From positions 23,525 through 87,524 of the forward strand of contig NZ_KI259230.1 of NCBI RefSeq assembly GCF_000467855.2: a stretch of 64,000 bases of DNA, written 5' to 3'. Below the pieces are notes generated by a model. That model made no database searches. It was not told the origin of the DNA and saw nothing but the letters and a program-made list of their open reading frames with translations. The stretch is from Porphyromonas sp. oral taxon 278 str. W7784. Lineage in GTDB: Bacteria > Bacteroidota > Bacteroidia > Bacteroidales > Porphyromonadaceae. Shown piece after piece: positions 23,712 to 32,331 of the stretch (its first letter is position 1; each line of letters opens with the position of its first letter). Made by a program: the position numbers and the translations under genes.

Positions 23712-26700
23712 TTAGTCTAGGGTGACGGGGAGGACCCGTGGCGCTCCTGCCTCGAGGTAACAGAGGTAGCCCGAGACCTGAGAGAAGCCCATCTGTCTAA
23801 GGAGCTTCATGTAGCCCTTCACCTGAGTGATGTACTGCTTCCGCTCCGCTCCGAACTTGTAGTCGATCACCTCGATATGCCCATCAGGGTAGCGGATCAC
23901 TCGGTCGGGTCGGCGACTTGTCTCTAGGCCTCCCCCGATGATCGCACGCTCGTTGTAGACGATACCTGAGCCGTCGAACCAGCGGGCCGTATCGGGGTGC
24001 TCCATGAAGCCCTGGAGCATCTCGGTGAGCGCCTCTGCCTCGTCCTCCTTGATGTAGCCTCGGTAGACGGCTTCGCTGACTGCTGTAGGAGTCTCTTCCC
24101 TTTGCTTGATATTGGAGAGGATGAGATGCATGGTGCGTCCATACTGTCGCTGCTTCTCTTCGGTGAAGTATTCCAGCCCTTCTCTCAGGATGGCTAGCCT
24201 AGAGGAGATGGGGTAGGAGCTTAGGACGGAGACCTCGAGGGTATCGATGCCTTCCTGAGCCTTCCGCTCGTGGTTGATCAGCGGAGTCTCTCGGTCGGTC
24301 GTCGTAGGATCTTCCATAGAGGCGGAGAAGGCGGGTAGCTCCGTCCAGAGGGCTTCTCCCTCACTTCCCTTCTCGAAGAATAGGTCCTCGATGGTCGTCG
24401 GTTGCCCGTCCTTCCTAGCCTTCTTGCCCGAGGTCTCTTGGGCTTCTCCTAGCCAGAGGTGAAGCTCTTGCTTGGGGCGGGTCGTGGCGACATATAGGAG
24501 GTTGAGAGCGTCGAACTGGTAGCGGAGCTTCTCGGCGTAGTAGGTCTCAGCGAAGTAGCTCTGCCGTAGAGCTCCGCCGTAGCGTATGGGTACGCTCTCC
24601 ACTCCGGATGGGGTGAAGGCTTCGAGTCCCTCCACTCCAGCGATCGGGCACCATAGGATATTCTCCGTGCCACTCTCTGTGTCGAGCTTCCAGCCTAGAT
24701 CGGGGAGAAGGACCACGGGGAAGCCTAGACCCTTGGACTTATGGATCGTCATCAGCGAGAGCGCATCATCAGAGGCGACGCTGACGATCTTCTGCTCCGC
24801 CCCTCGCTCTTCCCACTCTTGGAGGAAGGTGGAGATATCGGCGGACTGCTCTTGCTCCCACAGGTAGAGCATGTCGAGGAGCTTCACTAGGTAAGCGCCT
24901 TCGCCCTCGGGGAAAAGCCGACCGAACTGATGGATCAAGATCTCGGCGACCTCGTATAGTCCTCGGCGACCTATGTCCCTGAGTCCCTGAAGTTCCTCTT
25001 CGGAGAGCGCTCTGGACTCCTCCCCTCCGATGCGGGCCAGCTGTAGGTAGGCTTCGTCGAGGATGGCTCGGTGGATAGGCGTCCCATTCTCCCCTATATA
25101 GCGGAGGGCAGCGATGATGAAGCGCACCGAATAGGCATTGCTCACCAGCAGGGCTTCCTCGGAGACGAAGTTCAGCGAATAGCCCTCCTTCTCCGCCTCG
25201 GGGTAGTACATCAGGGCTTCGGCTACCGCTGTGGCGGTCTTCTTGGCACGTACGAGGATCGCTATGTCGGAGGGCTTATATCCCCGCTTCTGTAGATCGA
25301 TGATCACCCGAGGGATCTGACTGATGGCGTCCTGCAGTTCAGATGAGTCGTCGCTGTCCTCTCCCTCCTCAGATCCCGCTTCCTCCTCATCGTCCTTCGC
25401 CTTCTTTCCCTTCTGATAGTGGTGGAGGACGACTTGACCGGTCTTGCCTTGGCTCCTCTCAGGGACGGTCTGCTCTACATCGGCATAAGCCTGGATGAGC
25501 TGACCTAGGTAGGAGTCGAGATGCGCCTTGATACGCCCCAGATCAATACCGCTCGCCGTGGCCGTCGCCCACTGTGCCTCGAAGAGCGAACGTAGGAGCT
25601 CCGGCAGACGTCGGTAGAGTGCATTGTTGAAGGCGATGATCTCGGGGGCACTTCGCCAGTTATCCTGCAGTTGGTGCACCTGGGCCTGCTGGTCGAAGTC
25701 TTGAGGTAGGCTAGTGGTGAGGAGCGAACTGTCGGAGTTGCGGAAGCGATAGATACTCTGCTTGGCATCGCCGACGATGAGGCAGTCCTTCCCCGAGGCA
25801 AGGGAGTTCTCCAGCAGAGGCAGGAAGTTAGCGTACTGCATCTGACTGGTGTCTTGGAATTCGTCGATCATGTGGTGATCGACCCGTGCCCCTATCTTCT
25901 CGTAGAGGAAGGGTACGTCGCTCTGGCTGTCTCCGAGGAGTGAGGAGATGAGCGAAGGTGCGTCGGAGAGGAGCATCAGGCTACCCTCGAGCTTGAGGCG
26001 CTGCAGGGCATCATCGATATCGATGAGTATGCCGTAGAGCCCCGAATAGCGAAGGATCTGGCGAGCTGTCATGTAGAGCGGTGCCTGACCGATACTATGG
26101 GCTCTGAAGTCTGAGAGGGTAGTGCGGAGCTCCTCGACGATGGGGCTAAGGCGTGCCTCCAGAGCACGGGCTTGCTCCCGTCCCGCAGCATTCTTCCCTT
26201 CAGAGACGAGCTTCAAGAAAGGCTTGTCGGAAGGTGCGTCGATGAAGTCTCGGATATATGCCTTGTCGACGAGGAGCTTGTGCCCTGAGTCGAAGATATT
26301 CCCCCGCTGTCTCTGACAGGCTAAGATAGGTGAGAAGACACCAGAGTATCCATTGCTAAGCTCCGAGATCTCTACGCCCGTTTGCTCCAGGAGCGTCCGT
26401 GCCTGCTGGCATAGATCTAGGGCTCGGCCCTCGATCTCCTTGATGATCTTCGCTGCCTCGGAGCGTAGCAGGCCGACAGCCTCACGTGTGGGGAACTTAT
26501 GGTTTGCCCTCAGGAGCTTCACCGCCTCCGTCTCTAGTTGCTTAGCGAAGTCTCCTAGCTTTTTCTTGATGTCAAACTGCTTGCCCTCCTCGATCTGCTC
26601 CTGCGTCAGATCCGAGAGCCAAGCATGGAGCGCTTTGTCTAGCTTCCCCTCTTCCTGAGCAGCCAGTACCTCTAGGACGGCGCTCTGCAGAAGAGGCTTG

Positions 26701-27107
26701 GAGTCGATCTGTACCCTCAGTGCCCCCGAGTGCCCCAGCTCGTGGGCGAAGGAGCGGACTACCTCTTGGAAGAAGGAGTCAATCGTGCGGACACGGAAGC
26801 TGGAGTAGTCTAGGAGAAGGGCCCGGAGTGCTCGCTGAGCCCGCTCCTGGAGCTGGCTAGGGGAGAGACCAAGGTGCTTGGTAAGATCCCCTGCGAAGGG
26901 CGATGCGTCGGGCTGAGTAGCTAGGCGGTAAAGCTCCTGGACGATACGCTCCTTCATCTCCAGAGTGGCCTTCTTGGTGAAGGTCACCGCCTGTATGGTC
27001 GAGAAGTAATGAGGATCGGGGGTACTCAGCGCTAGGCGCAGATATTCACGGGTCAGCGTGTGGGTCTTCCCCGAGCCTGCCGATGCGGTGTAGATGTCCA
27101 GAGCCAT
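23712..27107 (-). CDS. UvrD/AddA (RecB)-like helicase with C-terminal PD-(D/E)XK nuclease
   Basis: The 1131-residue superfamily 1A helicase-nuclease is of the recombination-repair type. Helicase motifs in order are ASAGSGKTHTLT (residues 9-20, Walker A), VTFTKKATLEMKERI (Ia), DEFQDTSQMQYANFLPLL (II), GDAKQSIYRFR (III), LQDNWRSAPEI (IV), LMTIHKSKGLGFPVVLLPDL (V) and LLYVATTRPKQELHLWL (VI). The C-terminal 130 residues contain GGLETSRRPDRVIRY and VIDYKFG, the PD-(D/E)XK nuclease core. It would process double-strand ends with an AddB-like partner, but none is adjacent. An acidic linker (DDEEEAGSEEGEDSDDSSE) lies mid-protein. It follows pdxA by 36 bp. Confidence 0.9.
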   Translation of the reverse strand: MALDIYTASAGSGKTHTLTREYLRLALSTPDPHYFSTIQAVTFTKKATLEMKERIVQELYRLATQPDASPFAGDLTKHLGLSPSQLQERAQRALRALLLDYSSFRVRTIDSFFQEVVRSFAHELGHSGALRVQIDSKPLLQSAVLEVLAAQEEGKLDKALHAWLSDLTQEQIEEGKQFDIKKKLGDFAKQLETEAVKLLRANHKFPTREAVGLLRSEAAKIIKEIEGRALDLCQQARTLLEQTGVEISELSNGYSGVFSPILACQRQRGNIFDSGHKLLVDKAYIRDFIDAPSDKPFLKLVSEGKNAAGREQARALEARLSPIVEELRTTLSDFRAHSIGQAPLYMTARQILRYSGLYGILIDIDDALQRLKLEGSLMLLSDAPSLISSLLGDSQSDVPFLYEKIGARVDHHMIDEFQDTSQMQYANFLPLLENSLASGKDCLIVGDAKQSIYRFRNSDSSLLTTSLPQDFDQQAQVHQLQDNWRSAPEIIAFNNALYRRLPELLRSLFEAQWATATASGIDLGRIKAHLDSYLGQLIQAYADVEQTVPERSQGKTGQVVLHHYQKGKKAKDDEEEAGSEEGEDSDDSSELQDAISQIPRVIIDLQKRGYKPSDIAILVRAKKTATAVAEALMYYPEAEKEGYSLNFVSEEALLVSNAYSVRFIIAALRYIGENGTPIHRAILDEAYLQLARIGGEESRALSEEELQGLRDIGRRGLYEVAEILIHQFGRLFPEGEGAYLVKLLDMLYLWEQEQSADISTFLQEWEERGAEQKIVSVASDDALSLMTIHKSKGLGFPVVLLPDLGWKLDTESGTENILWCPIAGVEGLEAFTPSGVESVPIRYGGALRQSYFAETYYAEKLRYQFDALNLLYVATTRPKQELHLWLGEAQETSGKKARKDGQPTTIEDLFFEKGSEGEALWTELPAFSASMEDPTTTDRETPLINHERKAQEGIDTLEVSVLSSYPISSRLAILREGLEYFTEEKQRQYGRTMHLILSNIKQREETPTAVSEAVYRGYIKEDEAEALTEMLQGFMEHPDTARWFDGSGIVYNERAIIGGGLETSRRPDRVIRYPDGHIEVIDYKFGAERKQYITQVKGYMKLLRQMGFSQVSGYLCYLEAGAPRVLPVTLD

Positions 27108-27143
27108 AGCTAGATGAGGCGTCGAGCCTAGGGGTACGACGGG

Positions 27144-28247
27144 CTAATACTCGTCGGGCGTCGACGTGGTGTCGAGCTTCTCATCGTCACGGCCACGATT
27201 GTGGTAGTGACGGCGTAGAGGATTGCGTGTAGCCTCGTCGTAGCGACGTCGAGCACGGTAGATATCTAGGGCTTGGTAGAGGGCCATACGCATGGAGGTC
27301 GGGTCGGCGATCCCTTGGCCAGCGATGTCGTAGCCTGTGCCGTGGTCGGGGGAGGTACGTACGAAGTTCAGCCCGAGGGTCACATTGACACCCTCGTTCA
27401 TATACAGGGCTTTGAAGGGGGCAAGGCCTTGGTCGTGATACATGGCGAGGATCCCGTCGAAGGAGTCGACACGACCGCTACCCCAGAAGCCATCTCCAGG
27501 GAAGGGCCCGAAGGCGATGATCCCAGAGGCCGAGGCCTCCTCTATAGCAGGTCGGATGATCGTCTCCTCTTCTTCGCCTATCAGCCCCTTGTCGCCCGCA
27601 TGAGGATTGAGCGCAAGTACGGCTAGGCGAGGCTTGATGATCCCGAAGTCTCGCTGCAGTCCTGCCTCGAGGATACGTAGCTTGCGTACGATGAGTTCGC
27701 TACTGAGGTGTGCCGAGACGGCGCTCAGGGGCAGGTGTGCCGTCGTCAGCGCTACACGGCAGTCTCCCGACGCTAGTACCATGAGGGATTCGCCTGGAGT
27801 ACGGGCTGCCATCGCCTCGAGGTAATCGGTGTGTCCCTTGTAGGGGAAGAGGTCTCGAGGCATCGTAGCCTTGTTGATCGGGGCTGTGACGAGGAGGTCA
27901 CAGAGTCCCATGCGGATGTCGGCCGTCGCACGCTCCAGAGCGTCGAAGGCGCACTGTCCCGCCGTGGCTGTCGCCTCTCCGATCTCCACCTGCTCTCGCC
28001 CTGTGGTGCAGTCGAGGATGTTGAGCACACCGTCCTTGGCTTCGCTAGCTAGACGGATGGTGTGCCACGATACCTGCTCCAGAGCCAGACGCTCCTTCCA
28101 GAAGGAGGCTACCCGTGAGGAGCCGTAGAGGATCGGGGTGAAGAGCTCGGTGATGCGCTCGTCCTCGAAGATCTTGAGCAGTACTTCGTAGCTGATGCCG
28201 TTGATGTCGCCATGCGTGATGGCTACACGTATCTTATGCTGGCTCAT
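27144..28247 (-). CDS. pdxA: 4-hydroxythreonine-4-phosphate dehydrogenase
   Basis: The 367-residue enzyme oxidises 4-phosphohydroxy-L-threonine in the deoxyxylulose-dependent pyridoxal phosphate pathway. Evidence is the N-terminal VAITHGDINGISYEV, TAPINKATMPRDLFPYKGHTDYLEA (substrate and metal histidine), LALNPHAGDKGLIGEEE, MYHDQGLAPFKAL (metal ligands) and FVRTSPDHGTGYDIAGQGIADP. A basic tail of about 35 residues extends past the usual end. It begins 15 bp after the DUF4837 lipoprotein gene on the same strand and is probably cotranscribed with it and the helicase gene. Confidence 0.95.
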   Translation of the reverse strand: MSQHKIRVAITHGDINGISYEVLLKIFEDERITELFTPILYGSSRVASFWKERLALEQVSWHTIRLASEAKDGVLNILDCTTGREQVEIGEATATAGQCAFDALERATADIRMGLCDLLVTAPINKATMPRDLFPYKGHTDYLEAMAARTPGESLMVLASGDCRVALTTAHLPLSAVSAHLSSELIVRKLRILEAGLQRDFGIIKPRLAVLALNPHAGDKGLIGEEEETIIRPAIEEASASGIIAFGPFPGDGFWGSGRVDSFDGILAMYHDQGLAPFKALYMNEGVNVTLGLNFVRTSPDHGTGYDIAGQGIADPTSMRMALYQALDIYRARRRYDEATRNPLRRHYHNRGRDDEKLDTTSTPDEY

Positions 28248-28262
28248 GTGTGGTCGTTCGTC

Positions 28263-29339
28263 TTAGAAGCCCTTAGTGAATCGTGCCTTGAGGATCAGCC
28301 CTGGGTCGAAGGTCTTCTCCCCGCTGGGGCGGAAGGAGTAGAGGGCAGCCTCCATCATACGGATCAGATGGAGCTTGTCCTCATTAGGCCTGTAGACGAA
28401 GCCCTCGAAGACGTAGACCTTGCCCGCCTTCTTATCTACGATGGCATGGCTGACGAAGGGGCCTCCCATCATAGCACCGCCCTCCATCTTCCACAGACCT
28501 CGGAGCTCAGCACGAGCCGTCTCTTCGGAGGGAAGCTGGACACGGCGGTAGAGCAGTCCGTAGTTCTGCTCGGTGCAGGGGTAAGAGCCTTCGAACTCCC
28601 CCTGGATGTTGGCCTTCAGTACCGAGTCACGCTTCTCTACGAGCGCATCCAGGCCGATATCCTTGGGGCTGTGGTAGGGGTAGGTGTAGACGAGGATGTC
28701 GTGACGGGAGCGCATCGAGGTATTCGACATCCAGAGGAAGTCCTTACCCGCACGCTTGTGGCGAATATCCTCGGGCACGTTGACTCGGTGACCGAAGAGG
28801 CTGTCGACCTGCTCGAGGGCCTTCTGGCTGTAGGTCTTGGCTACCACCTCGGCGTAGAGGAAGAGTTCGTGACGGACGAAGAGGTTCATCAGCCCTTCGC
28901 CGTTGGCCTTGATGTAGGAGCGGACGGAGTCGGGGCTAGGGGAGGTGAGGCGTGCCACCACCTGTCCTGTAGCCCAGTCGTCGTAGCTGTATTTGAGGGA
29001 GACCTTGCTGTAGCGCTGGGGATCGATGTCGAGGAGGAAGACGTTGCGCACGAGCTGGAGTGTCCCCTTGAAGGACTGGGTCGGTACGCGGGAGATGCGT
29101 AGTGAAGGTTCGCTCTGGGGCAGGGCGGGAGCGTCCTCCTCCAGCAGGTCGTAGAGCTCCTGAGCCATCGGGCTCTCGAAGTATTCCTTCCCCATGACGA
29201 GCATCAGTTCGCCGGGCTTCCCGATGGCATTCTGCTGGAGTACAGAGCCTTTGGTGGAAGAGGACTTGCAGCTCGAGAGGGCTAGTAGGGTGGTGAGTAG
29301 GACTGGGAAGGCTAGGCCCACCCAACGATTGATCTTCAT
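28263..29339 (-). CDS. DUF4837 lipoprotein
   Basis: The 358-residue product has a lipoprotein signal ending in LALSSC (Cys at residue 24), so it is anchored in the outer or inner membrane. The body matches DUF4837: GKPGELMLVMGKEYFESPMAQEL, VFLLDIDPQRYSKVSLKYSYDDWATGQVVARL, and near the end GGPFVSHAIVDKKAGKVYVFEGFVYRPNEDKLHLIRMMEAALYSF. This family occurs almost only in Bacteroidota and has no known function. A minus-strand TATCTTTG promoter element lies 44 bp upstream. Confidence 0.88.
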   Translation of the reverse strand: MKINRWVGLAFPVLLTTLLALSSCKSSSTKGSVLQQNAIGKPGELMLVMGKEYFESPMAQELYDLLEEDAPALPQSEPSLRISRVPTQSFKGTLQLVRNVFLLDIDPQRYSKVSLKYSYDDWATGQVVARLTSPSPDSVRSYIKANGEGLMNLFVRHELFLYAEVVAKTYSQKALEQVDSLFGHRVNVPEDIRHKRAGKDFLWMSNTSMRSRHDILVYTYPYHSPKDIGLDALVEKRDSVLKANIQGEFEGSYPCTEQNYGLLYRRVQLPSEETARAELRGLWKMEGGAMMGGPFVSHAIVDKKAGKVYVFEGFVYRPNEDKLHLIRMMEAALYSFRPSGEKTFDPGLILKARFTKGF

Positions 29340-29382
29340 AGGATATATCTTGTTTGTCTTTTCTGCCTGAGGGTCAGTAAGA

Positions 29383-29390
29383 CAAAGATA
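29383..29390 (-). promoter_or_regulatory. Promoter -7 element (TATCTTTG) of the DUF4837-pdxA-helicase unit
   Basis: On the minus strand TATCTTTG fits TAnnTTTG exactly, 44 bp before the DUF4837 start. Confidence 0.65.
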
Positions 29391-29430
29391 AAGAAACTGG
29401 GGCAGAGTCGCCCTAAGCTACAGGGATAGA

Positions 29431-29867
29431 AGTTCGCTCCGCTACGGCCTTCGCCCATGCCTTCCTCCCGTCCGTCTCCCCATCACACTCAGCGCCTCTT
29501 CTCTCCCAAGTCTTGGTCAGAATACCCGCTCTGCTGAGGACTTCCCTCCCGACCGCCCCAGACTTCTCGCCGCACGAAGCTGGGAGGGGAAGGCGTAGCC
29601 AGCTATAGGCATGCTCCCCTCCTATACTAATACGATAGGCCTGCTCTGTCTCGGACTCACGGCCTGCTCTCTTCGGGAAATCCTTCCCGCTGGTACTAGC
29701 TAGCCTCCCTTCCCAAGGTCTGTAGAGCGTGTGTGCTCGGCTTAGGGAATGCCCTCCCATTCCAGCCCAAGAGATCCCCCTATTATATATGGAGTAGAAG
29801 CCCGCTCAGATACGAGCTTGATACTCGCTCTGTCTCGGGCAAATCACTCGCCTTCATTTGCCCGTCT
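29431..29867. repeat. Degenerate tandem array with 23-bp period (array G)
   Basis: Cutting every 23 bases, cores like CCCGCTCTG, GCCTGCTCT and ACTCGCTCTG recur in phase at 29523, 29638, 29661, 29799, 29822 and 29845. Intermediate units are weaker. Phase holds over about 19 units, but identity is low. No gene is found in 29340-30125 apart from repeats and the tRNA promoter. Confidence 0.5.
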
Positions 29868-29880
29868 AGACAGGGCTCTT

Positions 29881-30019
29881 TCGCCCCCTGAGGCTGGAGA
29901 GTCTCAGGGGGCGAAAATGAAACCTACTGTAGGTCGTCTTAGCGACCCACGGTAGGTCGGTCGACCGACCCACAGTAGGTTTTTTCGACGATCTTACCGT
30001 AGGTTGTTTTTGGGCCCTC
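29881..30019. repeat. CCTACnGTAGG palindrome cluster, copy 3, with a 12-bp flank hairpin
   Basis: Four palindromic units (about 29922, 29950, 29972, 29997) are separated by short spacers. A perfect hairpin (29881-29892 with 29903-29914) immediately precedes the cluster and carries the CGCCCCCT flank motif in both orientations. It lies between the DUF4837 gene and tRNA-Leu. Confidence 0.82.
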
Positions 30020-30101
30020 TTTGGAAGCGCTTGCTGAGCGGGCTGGCGGGCGGGCTTTTTCCCCGTCTCTGGATGGCGCTGGTAGCTTACGAGAATTGTA
30101 C

Positions 30102-30109
30102 TATCTTTG
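30102..30109 (+). promoter_or_regulatory. Promoter -7 element (TATCTTTG) for tRNA-Leu
   Basis: TATCTTTG fits the consensus and is 16 bp before the tRNA. Confidence 0.65.
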
Positions 30110-30125
30110 CCCTCGCTCCGAAAAG

Positions 30126-30209
30126 GCCCAGATGGCGGAATCGGTAGACGCGTTGGTCTCAAACACCAATGGACGCAAGTTCGTGCCGGTTCGATCCCGG
30201 CTCTGGGTA
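30126..30209 (+). tRNA. tRNA-Leu (CAA)
   Basis: The acceptor GCCCAGA (30126-30132) pairs with TCTGGGT (30202-30208), with a first G-T pair and discriminator A at 30209. The anticodon stem TTGGT/ACCAA encloses CTCAAAC, giving anticodon CAA. The long variable arm and the 84-nt length are as expected for leucine tRNA. CCA is not encoded. The T-loop is GGTTCGATCC. Confidence 0.95.
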
Positions 30210-30219
30210 CAATCTATGG

Positions 30220-30268
30220 AAATATCCGCTCTGTGAATCAGTCGATTACAGAGCGGATATTTTCTTTT
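30220..30268 (+). terminator. Terminator after tRNA-Leu
   Basis: A perfect 15-bp stem (30220-30234 with 30248-30262) is followed by TCTTTTT. Confidence 0.92.
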
Positions 30269-30373
30269 TGGGGCGAGTGGCGGACGATTTCTTTTCCTGT
30301 AGCGGACGATTTTTCCTTCAGTAGATGCTGGAGGTGGGGGGGGCGTGGATAAGGGAAACTTCTAAGTATTCAC

Positions 30374-30381
30374 TATATTTG
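30374..30381 (+). promoter_or_regulatory. Promoter -7 element (TATATTTG) for sppA-lpxK-thiL
   Basis: TATATTTG matches TAnnTTTG and lies 80 bp before sppA. Confidence 0.55.
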
Positions 30382-30461
30382 TAGGTAAGGCTGTAGGTTT
30401 GCAGTCTTCACTTGTACACATCAGTTCAGCATACACCTTCGCCCCCTAGCTCCATACCCTC

Positions 30462-32297
30462 ATGGATGAACCACTCCAGCCTAGTCGTAAGCCCCTTGGC
30501 TTCTGGAAGACCGCCTTAGCGACCTTCGTCGGCGGTCTGACGGCGAGCATCGTCTTCTCCGTCCTCGCCTTCTTTTTCCTCCTTAGCCTCTTGATCGGGA
30601 GCCTCCTCTCCCAGAGTGCACCTAAGACGATCGAGGAGAATAGCGTGCTCAAGATCAACCTCAGCTCCATCTCCGAGCTGGTTACTGCAGACCCTTGGTC
30701 GACCTTCCTCCCCAGTCGTGGCGAGGGGGAGCAGTCCATCTCCCTGACGCAGGCGCTAGCTGCGATCCGCAAGGCTAAGGCGAATGACCGCATCCGAGGT
30801 ATCTACCTCAATCTCGATAGCTACAGTGGCGGGATGGCTTCGACAGCCGATCTACGAGCTGCTCTGCTAGACTTCCGCTCCTCGGGGAAGTTCGTCGTCG
30901 CCTATGCCGACAGCTACGATCAGAAGGCCTATTACCTCTCCTCGGTCGCTGACCAACTTATCCTCAATCCCGAGGGCTCTGTAGGGCTCGTGGGGCTTGC
31001 CTCTTCATCACTCTTCTACCACCAAGCGCTCGAGAAGCTTGGCCTCAAGGCTCAGGTCTTCAAGGTCGGCACGTACAAGGGTGCTGTGGAGCCCTTCATC
31101 CTCGATCAGCTCAGCGAACCTAATCGGGAGCAGATCTCCGTCTACCTCTCGGGCCTCTGGGACTTCATCCTCCGGGAAGTCTCCGCCTCACGCTCCATCC
31201 CCGTTGATAGCCTGCGCTCCTTCGCCGACCAAGGCTTAGCCTTCTCGGAGGCCGAGACCTTCGTGCGTCACCGTCTGGTGGATACGCTGGCTTACCGTCT
31301 GGATGTCGAGGGGCTCATCGCCCGACGTGCAGGAGTCTCTTCACCTAAGGATCTGCACGTAGTCACGCTGGCCGATCTGGTGAACCTACCCGACCCACTG
31401 GACGCTACCCGCAAGAGTAAGGAGGATGTCGTCACCGTCGTCTATGCCGAAGGAGAGATCGGGGACAATCCGCTTAGCTCCGAAGGTATCACTCAGGAGC
31501 TTGCCCAGCGACTGAGAGAACTCAGAGAGGACGACAAGGCTAAGGCGATCGTACTACGTATCAATTCCCCTGGGGGCAGTGCATTCCTCTCCGATCAGAT
31601 CTGGCACGAAGTCTATGAGCTTAGGAAGAGTAGGACCATCGTCGTCTCCATGGGCGACGTGGCAGCATCTGGGGGATACTATATCGCATCGGCTGCTGAT
31701 GCTGTCGTCGCTAGTCCTGTGACGCTCACCGGCTCCATCGGGATCTTCGGGATCATCCCCGACGCTTCGGAGCTAGCCCGACGCATCGGTGTCAACGTCG
31801 ACGTCGTCAAGACCTCTCCCTATGCCGATATGGAGCTCTCTAGCCCGATGGCTACCATCCTTCGCCCCATGACTGAGGATAAGAAGCTCCTCATCCAGCG
31901 CCAGGTGGAGCGAGGCTACAGGACCTTCCTCTCCCGTGTCGCTACAGGGCGAGATCTCCCCGTAGCTCGTGTAGACTCCATCGGGCAGGGACGGGTATGG
32001 CTCGGTGCGAAGGCTAAGGAGCTGGGTCTGGTCGACGAGCTGGGTGGCCTAGAGGATGCTATACGTCTGGCTGCCCGTCTGGCAGGTCTGTCGAAGGACT
32101 ATGCCGTCGATTATGGCCAGACCTCTCGTAGCTTCTTCGATCAGCTCCTCGACTCTAAGAGTGCGGATCGCTTCACGGCACGTCTACGTGGCTTCTTCAT
32201 GAGCGACCAGGAGAAGAAGCTCCGAGAGTTCGTCCGAATGACTTACCAGTATAGTGGGGTACAGGCTCGCTTGCCCTACGAGTACGCCCCCTATTAA
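30462..32297 (+). CDS. sppA: Signal peptide peptidase SppA, 67-kDa type
   Basis: The 611-residue membrane-bound serine protease degrades cleaved signal peptides. One N-terminal membrane anchor (about residues 17-45) is followed by two tandem S49 domains. The first (about 95-290) contributes the lysine general base, in the region DQKAYYLSSVADQLILNPEGSVGLVGL. The second (about 320-560) has the nucleophile serine in MGDVAASGGYYIASAADAVVASPVTLTGSIG, preceded by ILRINSPGGS-like VLRINSPGGSAFLSDQIW. The length matches E. coli SppA (618). lpxK starts 35 bp after its stop. Confidence 0.94.
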   Translation: MDEPLQPSRKPLGFWKTALATFVGGLTASIVFSVLAFFFLLSLLIGSLLSQSAPKTIEENSVLKINLSSISELVTADPWSTFLPSRGEGEQSISLTQALAAIRKAKANDRIRGIYLNLDSYSGGMASTADLRAALLDFRSSGKFVVAYADSYDQKAYYLSSVADQLILNPEGSVGLVGLASSSLFYHQALEKLGLKAQVFKVGTYKGAVEPFILDQLSEPNREQISVYLSGLWDFILREVSASRSIPVDSLRSFADQGLAFSEAETFVRHRLVDTLAYRLDVEGLIARRAGVSSPKDLHVVTLADLVNLPDPLDATRKSKEDVVTVVYAEGEIGDNPLSSEGITQELAQRLRELREDDKAKAIVLRINSPGGSAFLSDQIWHEVYELRKSRTIVVSMGDVAASGGYYIASAADAVVASPVTLTGSIGIFGIIPDASELARRIGVNVDVVKTSPYADMELSSPMATILRPMTEDKKLLIQRQVERGYRTFLSRVATGRDLPVARVDSIGQGRVWLGAKAKELGLVDELGGLEDAIRLAARLAGLSKDYAVDYGQTSRSFFDQLLDSKSADRFTARLRGFFMSDQEKKLREFVRMTYQYSGVQARLPYEYAPY

Positions 32298-32331
32298 TCC
32301 CGGGACTTCAGCCCCACCGTCTGCTCCCCTC

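Noticed and set aside
30021-30236. Plus-strand frame over tRNA-Leu, and a similar one (45216-45575) over tRNA-Gly
   Set aside because: Both run through well-formed tRNA genes and a palindrome cluster or promoter; they are not coding.
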